A stretch of DNA of 7,943 bases from Bacteroidaceae bacterium (GCA_017628775.1 JAGBYN010000006.1:1-7943), one strand, 5' to 3'. Shown: positions 1-6,140, counted from the first letter of the stretch. Notes: generated by a model from the letters alone, not told the origin. Made by a program: numbers and translations.

Positions 1-156
1 CACGCGGAATGCGCAGAATTCGCGGAAGCGCACACACTTTGTTTGTGCTTGCCATCCGGACGGTGGCGCAAGTGTAGCGTGCGCCTCTGCGTGTTCCCCA
101 CATATAATAGCATTTCTATTCCGCATGGCTTCCGCGTTTTCCGCGTATTCTGCGTG
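1..156. repeat. Long inverted repeat made of 9-bp units
   Basis: The arms at 1-30 and 127-156 are inverted copies that match at about 24 of 30 positions; most differences are transitions. Each arm consists of three units with an exact 9-bp period: GCGGAAT, GCAGAAT and GCGGAAG begin at 4, 13 and 22, and TTCCGC, TTCCGC and TTCTGC begin at 130, 139 and 148. Further pairing lies between the arms: GCGCAC at 28-33 with GTGCGC at 79-84, and a small hairpin with CTTGC at 48-52 pairing to GCAAG at 68-72. No reading frame of note crosses it. It looks like a decayed intergenic repeat of a kind I associate with Bacteroidales, but I cannot name the family. It may continue beyond the left edge. Confidence 0.75.
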
Positions 157-165
157 AAAAAAATT

Positions 166-248
166 ATCTCCAGCGGATCACGAGGATCTACGCGTATCAT
201 TTATTAAAGTATGAATGTGGTCCTAAAATACTCGTGATACGTGGAGAC
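166..248. repeat. Second inverted repeat with an extra tandem copy in the left arm
   Basis: TCTCCA at 167-172 and ATCACGAG at 177-184 pair with CTCGTGAT at 231-238 and TGGAGA at 242-247, giving 14 perfect pairs around a short imperfect middle. A third, degenerate copy of the same word follows the left arm in direct orientation (ATCT, GCG, ATCA at 186-199 against ATCT, GCG, ATCA at 166-180). It can also pair with the right arm (CGTATCA against TGATACG), so two pairings compete. No gene overlaps. The function is unknown; a degenerate extragenic palindromic element is the simplest reading. Confidence 0.65.
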
Positions 249-253
249 ATCTT

Positions 254-488
254 GCAAGCCACATGGGCTCACAGCGTGAGCAAAAATTATTCGATTACTC
301 TCATCAAACCGTCTCTAATTATTCGCTATGGCTCATCAAACCGTCTCAAATTCTAGAAAAAGAAAAGACACCAAAGGCACTAAAGCAAGGAATAGCAAGC
401 CGCATGGGCTCACAGCGTGAGCAAAAATTCTCTAATTCTCTAATTCTAGAAAAAGAAAAGAAAGCAAAGCCCCTGAAGCAGGGGAATT
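254..488. repeat. Direct repeat region with two hairpin-bearing 35-bp copies
   Basis: The 35 bases at 254-288 recur at 395-429 with one mismatch (A261 against G402). Each copy contains a perfect 6-bp stem with a 3-base loop, GCTCACAGCGTGAGC, at 267-281 and 408-422. A second shared word, TTCTAGAAAAAGAAAAGA, occurs at 351-368 and 444-461, so the whole unit is duplicated. Copy 1 is 48 bases longer than copy 2. Part of the excess is a 32-bp tandem duplication at 286-317 and 318-349, where CTCATCAAACCGTCTC is identical at 300-315 and 332-347. The palindrome inside a repeated extragenic unit resembles REP-type elements. No transposase is present in the window. Confidence 0.8.
470..484 (-). terminator. 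Probable rho-independent terminator of topB
   Basis: Read on the minus strand this is CCCCTG, loop CTT, CAGGGG: a perfect 6-bp GC-rich stem followed by a long pyrimidine tract (CTTTGCTTTC and more). It lies about 70 bases past the topB stop codon, so it would end the minus-strand transcript. It sits in copy 2 of the 254-488 repeat; the equivalent segment of copy 1 (around 374-392) has lost the pairing. Confidence 0.6.
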
Positions 489-505
489 TCAAACCGCACG
501 GCAGC

Positions 506-547
506 TGTACTCTGTTCTCTGTACTCTAAACTCTCAACTCTCAACTC
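506..547. repeat. 7-bp tandem array downstream of topB
   Basis: Six consecutive heptamers start at 506, 513, 520, 527, 534 and 541: TGTACTC, TGTTCTC, TGTACTC, TAAACTC, TCAACTC and TCAACTC. The array ends ten bases from the topB stop codon. The same heptamer word, in the opposite orientation, forms a second array at 3429-3456. Confidence 0.85.
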
Positions 548-556
548 TAAATCAGT

Positions 557-2644
557 TCACTTAAATGGTTTGCGCCAATCGCATCCTTCCTTCCAGCGCG
601 AACAGCCATAGGCGCTGTGTCCTTTAAGCACCTTACCCTCGCCACATTTGGGACACGCCGAACCAGCGCGGATTACCTTGCGCTTTTCCTTAGCATTGTC
701 GGTTGCCGCCGCAAGAGCCTCATCAGCAGAGGCGGACCCGCTTTTACTGGCTTCAAAGGCTTGCATTCGGTTGGTATTGTCGGAAAGAACCTGCAACACA
801 ATGTCCTGCACCATATCCTTGAGCTCTGCCACAAATTGCTGTGGCTGGTATTCACGGCGTTCAATCTCCCGGAGCTTCTTCTCCCAACGTCCAGTGAGTT
901 CAGCACTTTTAAGCAGTTCTTCTTTAATCAAGCCAATGAGTTGCACGCCGCGCGGCGTAGCAAAAAGCGACTTTCGCTGAAGGCGGATGTAATTTCTGGA
1001 GAACAACGTTTGGATAATTGCCGCACGGGTTGAGGGGCGTCCGATACCATTTTCTTTCATGGCATCGCGCAACTCATCATTCTCCACAAAGCGCCCAGCC
1101 GTTTCCATGGCGCGTAGCAACGTCGCTTCGGTGTAGGGCTTGGGGGGTTGCGTTTGCTTCTCAGCCAAGTTGGGTTCGTGCGGGCCATGCTCGCCTTTCA
1201 CAAATTCAGGCAGGAAGTGTTCTTCATCTCCATTCTCCTCCTTTTCTTTGTCTTTTTCCTTATCCTTAGCATAAACCAAGCGCCATCCGGGATCGGTAAT
1301 AACTTTTCCCGTGGCTTTAAAGGGCACCCCAGCGGCTTCGCCCAGGACCGTCGTTGTGGAGAACTTACAGTCGGGGTAGAACACCGAAACAAAACGGCGC
1401 GCCACAAGGTCGTACACCTGACGTTCGATGTCGGTAAGCGCACGCGGCGCCTCGCCTGTAGGGATAATGGCGTGGTGGTCGGTGACCTTGGCATTATCAA
1501 ATACTTTTTTCGATTTCTTAAGAGGCGCACCTCTCAAGGGGTCGATAATTTCTTTATAATGAGCATAAATGCCATTCATGATACCCCCACACTTGGGGTA
1601 AACATCCTCCGACAGGAACGTGGTATCCACACGGGGATAGGTGGTGAGCTTCTTTTCGTAAAGACTTTGAATCAACTGTAACGTTAAGTCGGACGAAAAA
1701 CCAAATTTCTTATTACAATCCACCTGCAGGGAAGTGAGGTCATACAAACGTGGCGGAGCCTCCGTGCCGTTTTTCTTAGCGATCTGGGTGACGTAAAACT
1801 CTGAGCCCTTGATGCGCTGAAGCGCTTCCTCACCCTCTTCCTTAGTGGCGAAGCCACGTCGCATGGCATTGTTGGCATTGTTATTGGGATTGTTCGCCCC
1901 TTGCTTTTCAGCCTCAGCCGCTTCTTCCTCCTCCGTTTGCAAGACTGCAGCGAAGGTGGTATTGCGATACACCGTGGTGAGCACCCAATAAGGCTGGGGT
2001 ACAAAATTTTCGATTTCTTCCTGGCGCTTTACAATCAAGGCGAGCGTGGGCGTCTGCACACGGCCTATTGACAGCACGGGTTCGCCCATGCTGCGCATGG
2101 GTGCATACTTCAGCGTGTAAAGGCGCGTGGCATTCATCCCCAGCAACCAATCGCCTATGGCACGACAAAGACCTGCCTCGTAGAGTGAATTATAAGCATC
2201 GTGGTCACGCAGATTGGCAAAACCTTCCCGAATGGCCTCGTCGGTCATTGAAGATATCCACAGGCGCTTCACAGGACAGGTGGCTTGCGATTTCTGAAGC
2301 ACCCATCGCTGGATCAGCTCCCCTTCCTGGCCAGCGTCGCCGCAGTTGATGATGCAATCTGCCTTTTGAAACAAACGTTCAATCACCGCGAACTGACGTT
2401 CGATCCCCTTGTCTTGTTTTAAGCGAATGCCGAAGCGCTCGGGCACCATCGGAAGAGCACCCAACGACCAGCTTTTCCACAGGGGGGTATAGTCCTCGGG
2501 GTTCTTCAGCTCACAAAGATGTCCGAAGGTCCAGGTCACTTGATAACCATTACCCTCGTAGAAACCTTCGCGCGCAGTGTTGGCGCCAAGAATACGTGCT
2601 ATATCCTTTGCCACTGAGGGCTTTTCTGCAATACAGACAATCAT
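557..2644 (-). CDS. topB: DNA topoisomerase III (type IA)
   Basis: A 695-residue type IA topoisomerase, which cuts one DNA strand through a 5'-phosphotyrosine and passes another strand through the break; topoisomerase III enzymes mainly decatenate DNA and resolve recombination intermediates. The Toprim domain starts at once with the AEKPS motif (Glu7) and has GDAGQEGE at 102-109. The active-site tyrosine is Tyr336 in TTYPRVD. Conserved TDHHAIIPT (388-396) and GIGRPSTRA (533-541) follow. The C-terminus has a zinc-finger-like segment with Cys664, Cys667, Cys681 and Cys688. Two low-complexity insertions stand out: an acidic then Asn-rich stretch at about 237-262 and a Lys/Glu/Asp-rich stretch at about 460-476. 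The start is fixed by the N-terminal Toprim motif and by the ATGA overlap with the upstream ATPase gene, which suggests translational coupling. No mobile-element genes are nearby, so I read it as the chromosomal copy. Confidence 0.96.
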   Translation of the reverse strand: MIVCIAEKPSVAKDIARILGANTAREGFYEGNGYQVTWTFGHLCELKNPEDYTPLWKSWSLGALPMVPERFGIRLKQDKGIERQFAVIERLFQKADCIINCGDAGQEGELIQRWVLQKSQATCPVKRLWISSMTDEAIREGFANLRDHDAYNSLYEAGLCRAIGDWLLGMNATRLYTLKYAPMRSMGEPVLSIGRVQTPTLALIVKRQEEIENFVPQPYWVLTTVYRNTTFAAVLQTEEEEAAEAEKQGANNPNNNANNAMRRGFATKEEGEEALQRIKGSEFYVTQIAKKNGTEAPPRLYDLTSLQVDCNKKFGFSSDLTLQLIQSLYEKKLTTYPRVDTTFLSEDVYPKCGGIMNGIYAHYKEIIDPLRGAPLKKSKKVFDNAKVTDHHAIIPTGEAPRALTDIERQVYDLVARRFVSVFYPDCKFSTTTVLGEAAGVPFKATGKVITDPGWRLVYAKDKEKDKEKEENGDEEHFLPEFVKGEHGPHEPNLAEKQTQPPKPYTEATLLRAMETAGRFVENDELRDAMKENGIGRPSTRAAIIQTLFSRNYIRLQRKSLFATPRGVQLIGLIKEELLKSAELTGRWEKKLREIERREYQPQQFVAELKDMVQDIVLQVLSDNTNRMQAFEASKSGSASADEALAAATDNAKEKRKVIRAGSACPKCGEGKVLKGHSAYGCSRWKEGCDWRKPFK

Positions 2645-3411
2645 GTTAACGTTGTAAAAGGGGAATAAGAAATCACCTGCTGCGCACTGAATTGGAGTGT
2701 CGGCGATGAGAATATTTGATCTATTTTTTTGTTTTGTGCGAAGTCGTGCGGCGTGCCCTCACACAGACCTTCAGCAGAGAGCAACCACAGGCGATCGGAC
2801 AAGCGGAGCGCCAAATCCAGATCGTGGGTAGAAAGCAAAATGGTTTTCTGATGTTGGTGGGCTAAATCCCGAAGCAACAGAAAGAGCTCAACCTTGGTGG
2901 GATAATCCAAAAAAGCTGTGGGTTCGTCGAGCACAATCAATGGGGTTTGTTGCGCCAAAGCCTTGGCAATCATCACGCGTTGGCGTTCGCCATCGGAAAG
3001 TGTCCCTACAGCACGGTGAGCCATGGCTTTCAGGTCAAGCCGTTCGAGCGCTGAGTCCACTTGAAAAAGGTCTTCTTCGTTTAAACGTCCGAAGAGGGAG
3101 GTGTAGGGCAAACGTCCCAGTTCCACCACCTCGCGCACTGGCATATAATCAGCTTCCACACGACGCGTGAGGACCACACCCAAAGCGCGAGCACGCTCTC
3201 CAACCGAATAAGCTGAAAGGTCCTTACCATTCAAAAGAACACTGCCCGAAAGGACTGGCAAATCGCCCATCAACGTGCGCAGCAACGTACTTTTACCAAC
3301 GCCATTCACACCAACCAAAGCGGTCAGAGTGGCTCGTGGCAAATGGCCACAAAGACCTTTGCCCACCACACGACTGGCATAGCCGGTATTTAACGCTTTT
3401 AAATGCACCAT
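2641..3411 (-). CDS. ABC transporter ATP-binding protein, FecE/BtuD type
   Basis: A 256-residue nucleotide-binding subunit of the family that drives import of ferric siderophores, haem or cobalamin; it acts on the cytoplasmic face of the inner membrane with a FecCD-type permease. Walker A is GVNGVGKST (34-42), the signature is LSDGE (138-142, with Asp in place of the usual second Gly), Walker B is LIVLDEPT (from 158), and the switch histidine is His196 in LSTHD. I chose ATG 3411 because family homology begins there. The frame stays open to a TTG at 3474, but those 21 extra codons are translated intergenic repeat. The stop codon overlaps the topB start (ATGA). No permease or binding protein is adjacent, so the substrate cannot be told. 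No Shine-Dalgarno is visible; repeat sequence runs almost up to the start codon. Confidence 0.93.
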   Translation of the reverse strand: MVHLKALNTGYASRVVGKGLCGHLPRATLTALVGVNGVGKSTLLRTLMGDLPVLSGSVLLNGKDLSAYSVGERARALGVVLTRRVEADYMPVREVVELGRLPYTSLFGRLNEEDLFQVDSALERLDLKAMAHRAVGTLSDGERQRVMIAKALAQQTPLIVLDEPTAFLDYPTKVELFLLLRDLAHQHQKTILLSTHDLDLALRLSDRLWLLSAEGLCEGTPHDFAQNKKIDQIFSSPTLQFSAQQVISYSPFTTLT

Positions 3412-3412
3412 A

Positions 3413-3456
3413 GAGTAACGGTATAATAGAGTACAGATAACAGAGTACAGAGTACA
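3413..3456. repeat. 7-bp tandem array abutting the ABC ATPase start
   Basis: On the plus strand GAGTACA (3429), GATAACA (3436), GAGTACA (3443) and GAGTACA (3450) are four consecutive heptamers. A degenerate extension (GAGTAAC at 3413, then a 9-base unit) reaches to within one base of the ATPase start codon at 3411. On the minus strand the unit reads TGTACTC, the same word as the array at 506-526. Any transcript of the ATPase gene has this array as its 5' flank. Confidence 0.8.
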
Positions 3457-3459
3457 ACT

Positions 3460-3474
3460 CCATCCGGATGGCAA
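3460..3474. repeat. 12-bp palindrome shared with the left intergenic region
   Basis: CCATCCGGATGG at 3460-3471 is a perfect palindrome. With its flank it gives TCCGGATGGCAA (3463-3474), the exact reverse complement of TTGCCATCCGGA at 49-60. It sits between the heptamer array and the octamer array. It may be a protein-binding site or part of a dispersed repeat. Confidence 0.55.
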
Positions 3475-3477
3475 CTT

Positions 3478-3525
3478 GTTGACTCGTTGTCTCGTTGTCT
3501 TGTTGTCTTGTAGACTTGTAGACTT
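3478..3525. repeat. 8-bp tandem array, six units
   Basis: Six exact-period octamers start at 3478, 3486, 3494, 3502, 3510 and 3518: GTTGACTC, GTTGTCTC, GTTGTCTT (twice) and GTAGACTT (twice). Adjacent units are identical or differ by one or two bases, which suggests stepwise duplication. The array lies between the lipoprotein stop codon and the ABC ATPase start. A small CGCG-TTAG-CGCG stem-loop (3526-3537) separates it from the lipoprotein stop. Confidence 0.88.
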
Positions 3526-3537
3526 CGCGTTAGCGCG

Positions 3538-4113
3538 TTAATTACTCACAACCAACACATCGTTAGCGTAGCGTAAATGATATTGCAACATTTTATCGGC
3601 CTTACCCGTGGAGGACTGTGGAAAACCGCCATTATTCAGATTATAAACGGTTTGGCAACGACTACAATGCGCAAAGCCATCTTCATCTATGGTGAGCTTA
3701 CGTTGAATCAACGCGGCATTGAAACACGTGGGACAAACCGCATCAAACGCCACAGGGCGCATATCGCCCGATTCAGTCAAGATACCATTGGGCGTACCGA
3801 TAATAAATCCACTCACATATAGCGGCTTGCCATAGGCATCAAGGGCGGTGCGCAACATCGAAGCACTTTGTCCGTGGTTGTTCTTAAAATAATAATGTGT
3901 GGTCGAGAAACTCACCTCACAAAACACCCCAGGACTGTTTAATGCCGAATGTAAGGGATGGATAACGCTCACCGTTGGCACACGCAAAAAAGCCTCATGC
4001 CGGGCATAGGCGGTTTCTTCATTGCCCGTACACCCCACGGCAAGCAATAGGGCAAATAAAGAGGGCACCAAAACCCAGATTTTGGCACACCTCTTATAAT
4101 CAAGTAATAACAT
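3538..4113 (-). CDS. Putative lipoprotein with Rieske-like fold and four cysteines
   Basis: A 191-residue protein. Residues 1-28 form a lipoprotein signal: basic start (K8, R9, K11), hydrophobic core and the lipobox LAVGC with Cys28 as the likely lipidated residue. Two acidic residues (33-34) soon after the cysteine could favour surface export, as in some Bacteroidetes lipoproteins. The C-terminal half has the Rieske ferredoxin layout: VAFDAVCPTC (121-130), 19 residues, CSRC (150-153), then YNLNNGGFP and a final LVVSN. In true Rieske proteins the ligands are Cys-x-His and Cys-x2-His; here both pairs are Cys-x2-Cys, which would suit a zinc or mononuclear iron site or only a structural role. 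I recall similar Bacteroidetes lipoproteins without known function. It starts 28 bases after the argH stop, with no separate promoter seen. The signal peptide is firm; the fold is inferred from motif spacing. Confidence 0.85.
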   Translation of the reverse strand: MLLLDYKRCAKIWVLVPSLFALLLAVGCTGNEETAYARHEAFLRVPTVSVIHPLHSALNSPGVFCEVSFSTTHYYFKNNHGQSASMLRTALDAYGKPLYVSGFIIGTPNGILTESGDMRPVAFDAVCPTCFNAALIQRKLTIDEDGFAHCSRCQTVYNLNNGGFPQSSTGKADKMLQYHLRYANDVLVVSN

Positions 4114-4141
4114 ATAGACAGGTTATAAATACCCATTAAGC

Positions 4142-5479
4142 TTATAACGCACCCACCAACTGGCGTTCAGCAGCTTCAACGCGTTCAAAGCCAAAACGGC
4201 CATAAACACTTTGCATCAACGCTGCCACCTGTTCGTTGCACAGATTACCGATCGAACCCTCGTGCACGTGGTTCACCTGTTTATTGGGCTTAAACACACC
4301 AGCTTCAATGTCAAGGCCTACCTTCTTATACGCATCGCGGAAGGGCATTCCCTCTGAGGCGAGTCGATTAACTTCCTCGACCGAGAACATGGCATCGTAA
4401 CGGGTGTCGTCAAGGATATGTTCGTTCACCGTCATGCGGTCCACGATATACGTGGTCATCTCCAAGCAATCGATCAATTGATCAAACGCTGGCAGGAACA
4501 CTTCCTTAATCTCCTGCAAATCGCGGAAATAGCCACAGGGCAGGTTATTCATCATCAACACGATTTGCTGAGGTAAAGCCTGAAGGCGGTTGCAACGCGC
4601 ACGGATCAACTCAAACACATCGGGATTCTTCTTATGAGGCATAATGCTTGAACCCGTCGTACACTCATCGGGCAATTTCACAAACCCGAAGTTCTGCGAG
4701 TTAAACATACAGGCATCAAATGCTAATTTAGCGATGGTTCCTGCTATGCCTGCAAGCGCAAACGCCACATTACGTTCGTTTTTGCCACGCCCCATCTGAG
4801 CATACACCACATTATAGTCCATACTGTCGAAACCCAACAACTGCGTGGTCATCGTGCGGTTTAAGGGAAACGATGAACCATAGCCTGCCGCCGAGCCCAA
4901 GGGGTTGCGGTTGGTCATGCGGTAAGCGGCTTCAAGAAGGAGCATATCGTCGGTCAAACTCTCGGCATAGGCACCAAACCACAAACCGAAGCTGCTGGGC
5001 ATCGCCACCTGGAGGTGGGTATAGCCAGGCATAAGCGTGTTGCGGTAGCGCTGGCTTTGCATCTGCAACTTTTCAAAGAGCGCCATAACCGCCTCTGCCA
5101 CCTGGCGCAACTTATCGCGCGTAAATAATTTAAGATCCACAAGCACCTGGTCGTTGCGCGAACGTCCGGCATGGATCTTCTTGCCGATATCACCAAGTTT
5201 GCGGGTGAGCATCAATTCCACCTGCGAGTGCACGTCCTCAATGCCTTCTTCAATCACAAAGTCACCTTGCTCTGCCACATTGTAGATCTGGCGCAACTCT
5301 GCCAGCAACAGAGGTAACTCATCATCAGCAATAAGACCAATGGTGTTCAACATACGCACGTGCGCCATGGACCCCATTACATCGTATTTAGCCAAGTAAA
5401 GGTCGAGTTCGCGGTCGTGCCCCACCGTGAAACGCTCTATTTCAGCATTAACCTGAGTATTTTTTTCCCAGAGTTTCAT
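4142..5479 (-). CDS. argH: Argininosuccinate lyase
   Basis: A 445-residue cytosolic enzyme of the fumarase/aspartase superfamily that splits argininosuccinate into arginine and fumarate, the last step of arginine synthesis; it works as a homotetramer. Diagnostic motifs are intact: HAGRSRNDQ (103-111), PGYTHLQ (151-157, with the catalytic histidine His155) and the superfamily signature GSSIMPHKKNPD (276-287), which carries the catalytic serine. The length is close to that usual for the family and both ends look complete. An SD-like AAAGGA lies about eight bases before the ATG, one of the few in this window. No other arginine gene is adjacent. The gene follows the SRPBCC gene by 150 bases that contain two stem-loops. 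Confidence 0.97.
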   Translation of the reverse strand: MKLWEKNTQVNAEIERFTVGHDRELDLYLAKYDVMGSMAHVRMLNTIGLIADDELPLLLAELRQIYNVAEQGDFVIEEGIEDVHSQVELMLTRKLGDIGKKIHAGRSRNDQVLVDLKLFTRDKLRQVAEAVMALFEKLQMQSQRYRNTLMPGYTHLQVAMPSSFGLWFGAYAESLTDDMLLLEAAYRMTNRNPLGSAAGYGSSFPLNRTMTTQLLGFDSMDYNVVYAQMGRGKNERNVAFALAGIAGTIAKLAFDACMFNSQNFGFVKLPDECTTGSSIMPHKKNPDVFELIRARCNRLQALPQQIVLMMNNLPCGYFRDLQEIKEVFLPAFDQLIDCLEMTTYIVDRMTVNEHILDDTRYDAMFSVEEVNRLASEGMPFRDAYKKVGLDIEAGVFKPNKQVNHVHEGSIGNLCNEQVAALMQSVYGRFGFERVEAAERQLVGAL

Positions 5480-5486
5480 TTTTTAA

Positions 5487-5492
5487 TCCTTT
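5487..5492 (-). promoter_or_regulatory. Shine-Dalgarno-like site of argH
   Basis: On the minus strand AAAGGA, then seven bases (TTAAAAA), precedes the argH ATG. It supports the chosen start and is notable because the other genes here lack such a site, as is common in Bacteroidetes. Confidence 0.5.
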
Positions 5493-5503
5493 AGGTAGAT
5501 TGG

Positions 5504-5523
5504 GGTAGGTGCGAAAACCTACC
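5504..5523. other. Stem-loop in the argH leader
   Basis: GGTAGGT at 5504-5510 pairs perfectly with ACCTACC at 5517-5523 around a 6-base loop. It lies about 25 bases before the argH start. No U-tract follows on the minus strand, so it is not an obvious terminator; it may stabilise or process the message. Confidence 0.5.
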
Positions 5524-5566
5524 GCTACAGATTAGTATATTCGTTGATAAAGATTGATTGAGCGAC

Positions 5567-5601
5567 TGGTTGATATGAGGGCGGGATCGCCCCGACAACC
5601 A
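5567..5601. other. Two-part stem-loop between the SRPBCC gene and argH
   Basis: An outer stem TGGTTG (5567-5572) with CAACCA (5596-5601) encloses an inner GC stem GGGCG (5579-5583) with CGCCC (5588-5592) and a GGAT loop. It begins about 30 bases past the SRPBCC stop codon on the minus strand. There is no T-run after it, so it is either a weak terminator or an attenuating or processing structure. Confidence 0.5.
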
Positions 5602-5629
5602 TCTGAAGCCAAATCACTGCATCAACGTT

Positions 5630-6115
5630 TTAACGCGCACCAGCCACCATCGCCAACATATTGGCAATACCATCGGCTGCTTGCTGGAGGTACTTACCTG
5701 CCATTTGGCGGAAGAAAAAGTTCAACTCCGCACCAAGGGTCACCTTCATCTTGGTTTCGTAATCGCCCGTAGGGAGCAACTGAATCCAGAGGTTGATGGG
5801 CATGGGTGTACCTACACCTTCGAACTTCACGAGCTTTGGCTGTTCACGTTCGATAATCTTGAGCGTGATTAACCCCATCTGCGTGGTCAATTTAATTTCA
5901 TCCTGAGTAAATTCAATATCCTTGATTTGCTCCTTCATTTGATTCAACTTATCAGCATCTTTGCCTGCAGCCTCTTGCATTTTCTCAATCACAAGGGGAT
6001 TTTCCATAGCCATCTTAAGTGCTTCGAAATTACGCATATCAGCAAAACGCTCATAAATGATATTCACATTGTTCGCAATGACGCGAACTTCGCTTTCATA
6101 TTTCGTTAAACTCAT
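5630..6115 (-). CDS. SRPBCC-fold (START/polyketide cyclase-like) protein
   Basis: A 161-residue cytosolic protein with no signal peptide or membrane segment. The start (TKYESEVRVIANNVNIIYERFADMRN) and the later strands (ITLKIIEREQPKLVKFEG at 83-100, INLWIQLLPTGDYETKMKV at 107-125) followed by a long C-terminal helix (about 132-157) fit the helix-grip SRPBCC fold, which binds hydrophobic ligands. No catalytic motif is visible. Between the first helices and the next strand (about 31-68) lies a Met- and Lys-rich, probably helical stretch that seems longer than in the Bacteroides homologues I recall. The gene sits between pyrE and argH, an order I associate with Bacteroidales. Its cellular role is unknown to me. 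The ATG at 6115 is the first in frame; no Shine-Dalgarno is seen. Confidence 0.85.
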   Translation of the reverse strand: MSLTKYESEVRVIANNVNIIYERFADMRNFEALKMAMENPLVIEKMQEAAGKDADKLNQMKEQIKDIEFTQDEIKLTTQMGLITLKIIEREQPKLVKFEGVGTPMPINLWIQLLPTGDYETKMKVTLGAELNFFFRQMAGKYLQQAADGIANMLAMVAGAR

Positions 6116-6120
6116 AACAA

Positions 6121-6132
6121 TTATTGCAATAA
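6121..6132. repeat. 12-bp palindrome before the SRPBCC start
   Basis: TTATTGCAATAA is a perfect palindrome five bases upstream of the SRPBCC start codon. It could be an operator or influence translation initiation; AT-rich palindromes also arise by chance, so confidence is low. Confidence 0.3.
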
Positions 6133-6140
6133 ATTAAAGG

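Noticed and set aside
263..529. An 88-codon plus-strand frame with a repeated peptide (MGSQREQK twice, ILEKEK-type word twice, LKQG twice).
   Set aside because: The peptide repeats are a direct translation of the DNA repeat at 254-488; the copy offsets (141 and 93) happen to be multiples of three. The frame runs on into the heptamer array, lacks any promoter or family resemblance, and is antisense to the topB 3' end.
1..556. CRISPR array in the repeat-rich left region.
   Set aside because: There is no regular repeat-spacer alternation: the repeats differ in family, length and orientation, and the direct repeat has only two copies. No cas gene is present.
617..2349. Several open frames of 77-177 codons on both strands across topB.
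   Set aside because: They lie in other frames of a clear, full-length topB and show no recognisable domains or start signals.
557..2644. topB as a marker of an integrative conjugative element.
   Set aside because: No transfer, relaxase or plasmid genes are near, and it is coupled to a transport ATPase in a run of chromosomal genes.
3412..3474. A 21-codon N-terminal extension of the ABC ATPase from TTG 3474.
   Set aside because: The extension is translated heptamer repeat and palindrome, and family homology starts at the ATG at 3411.
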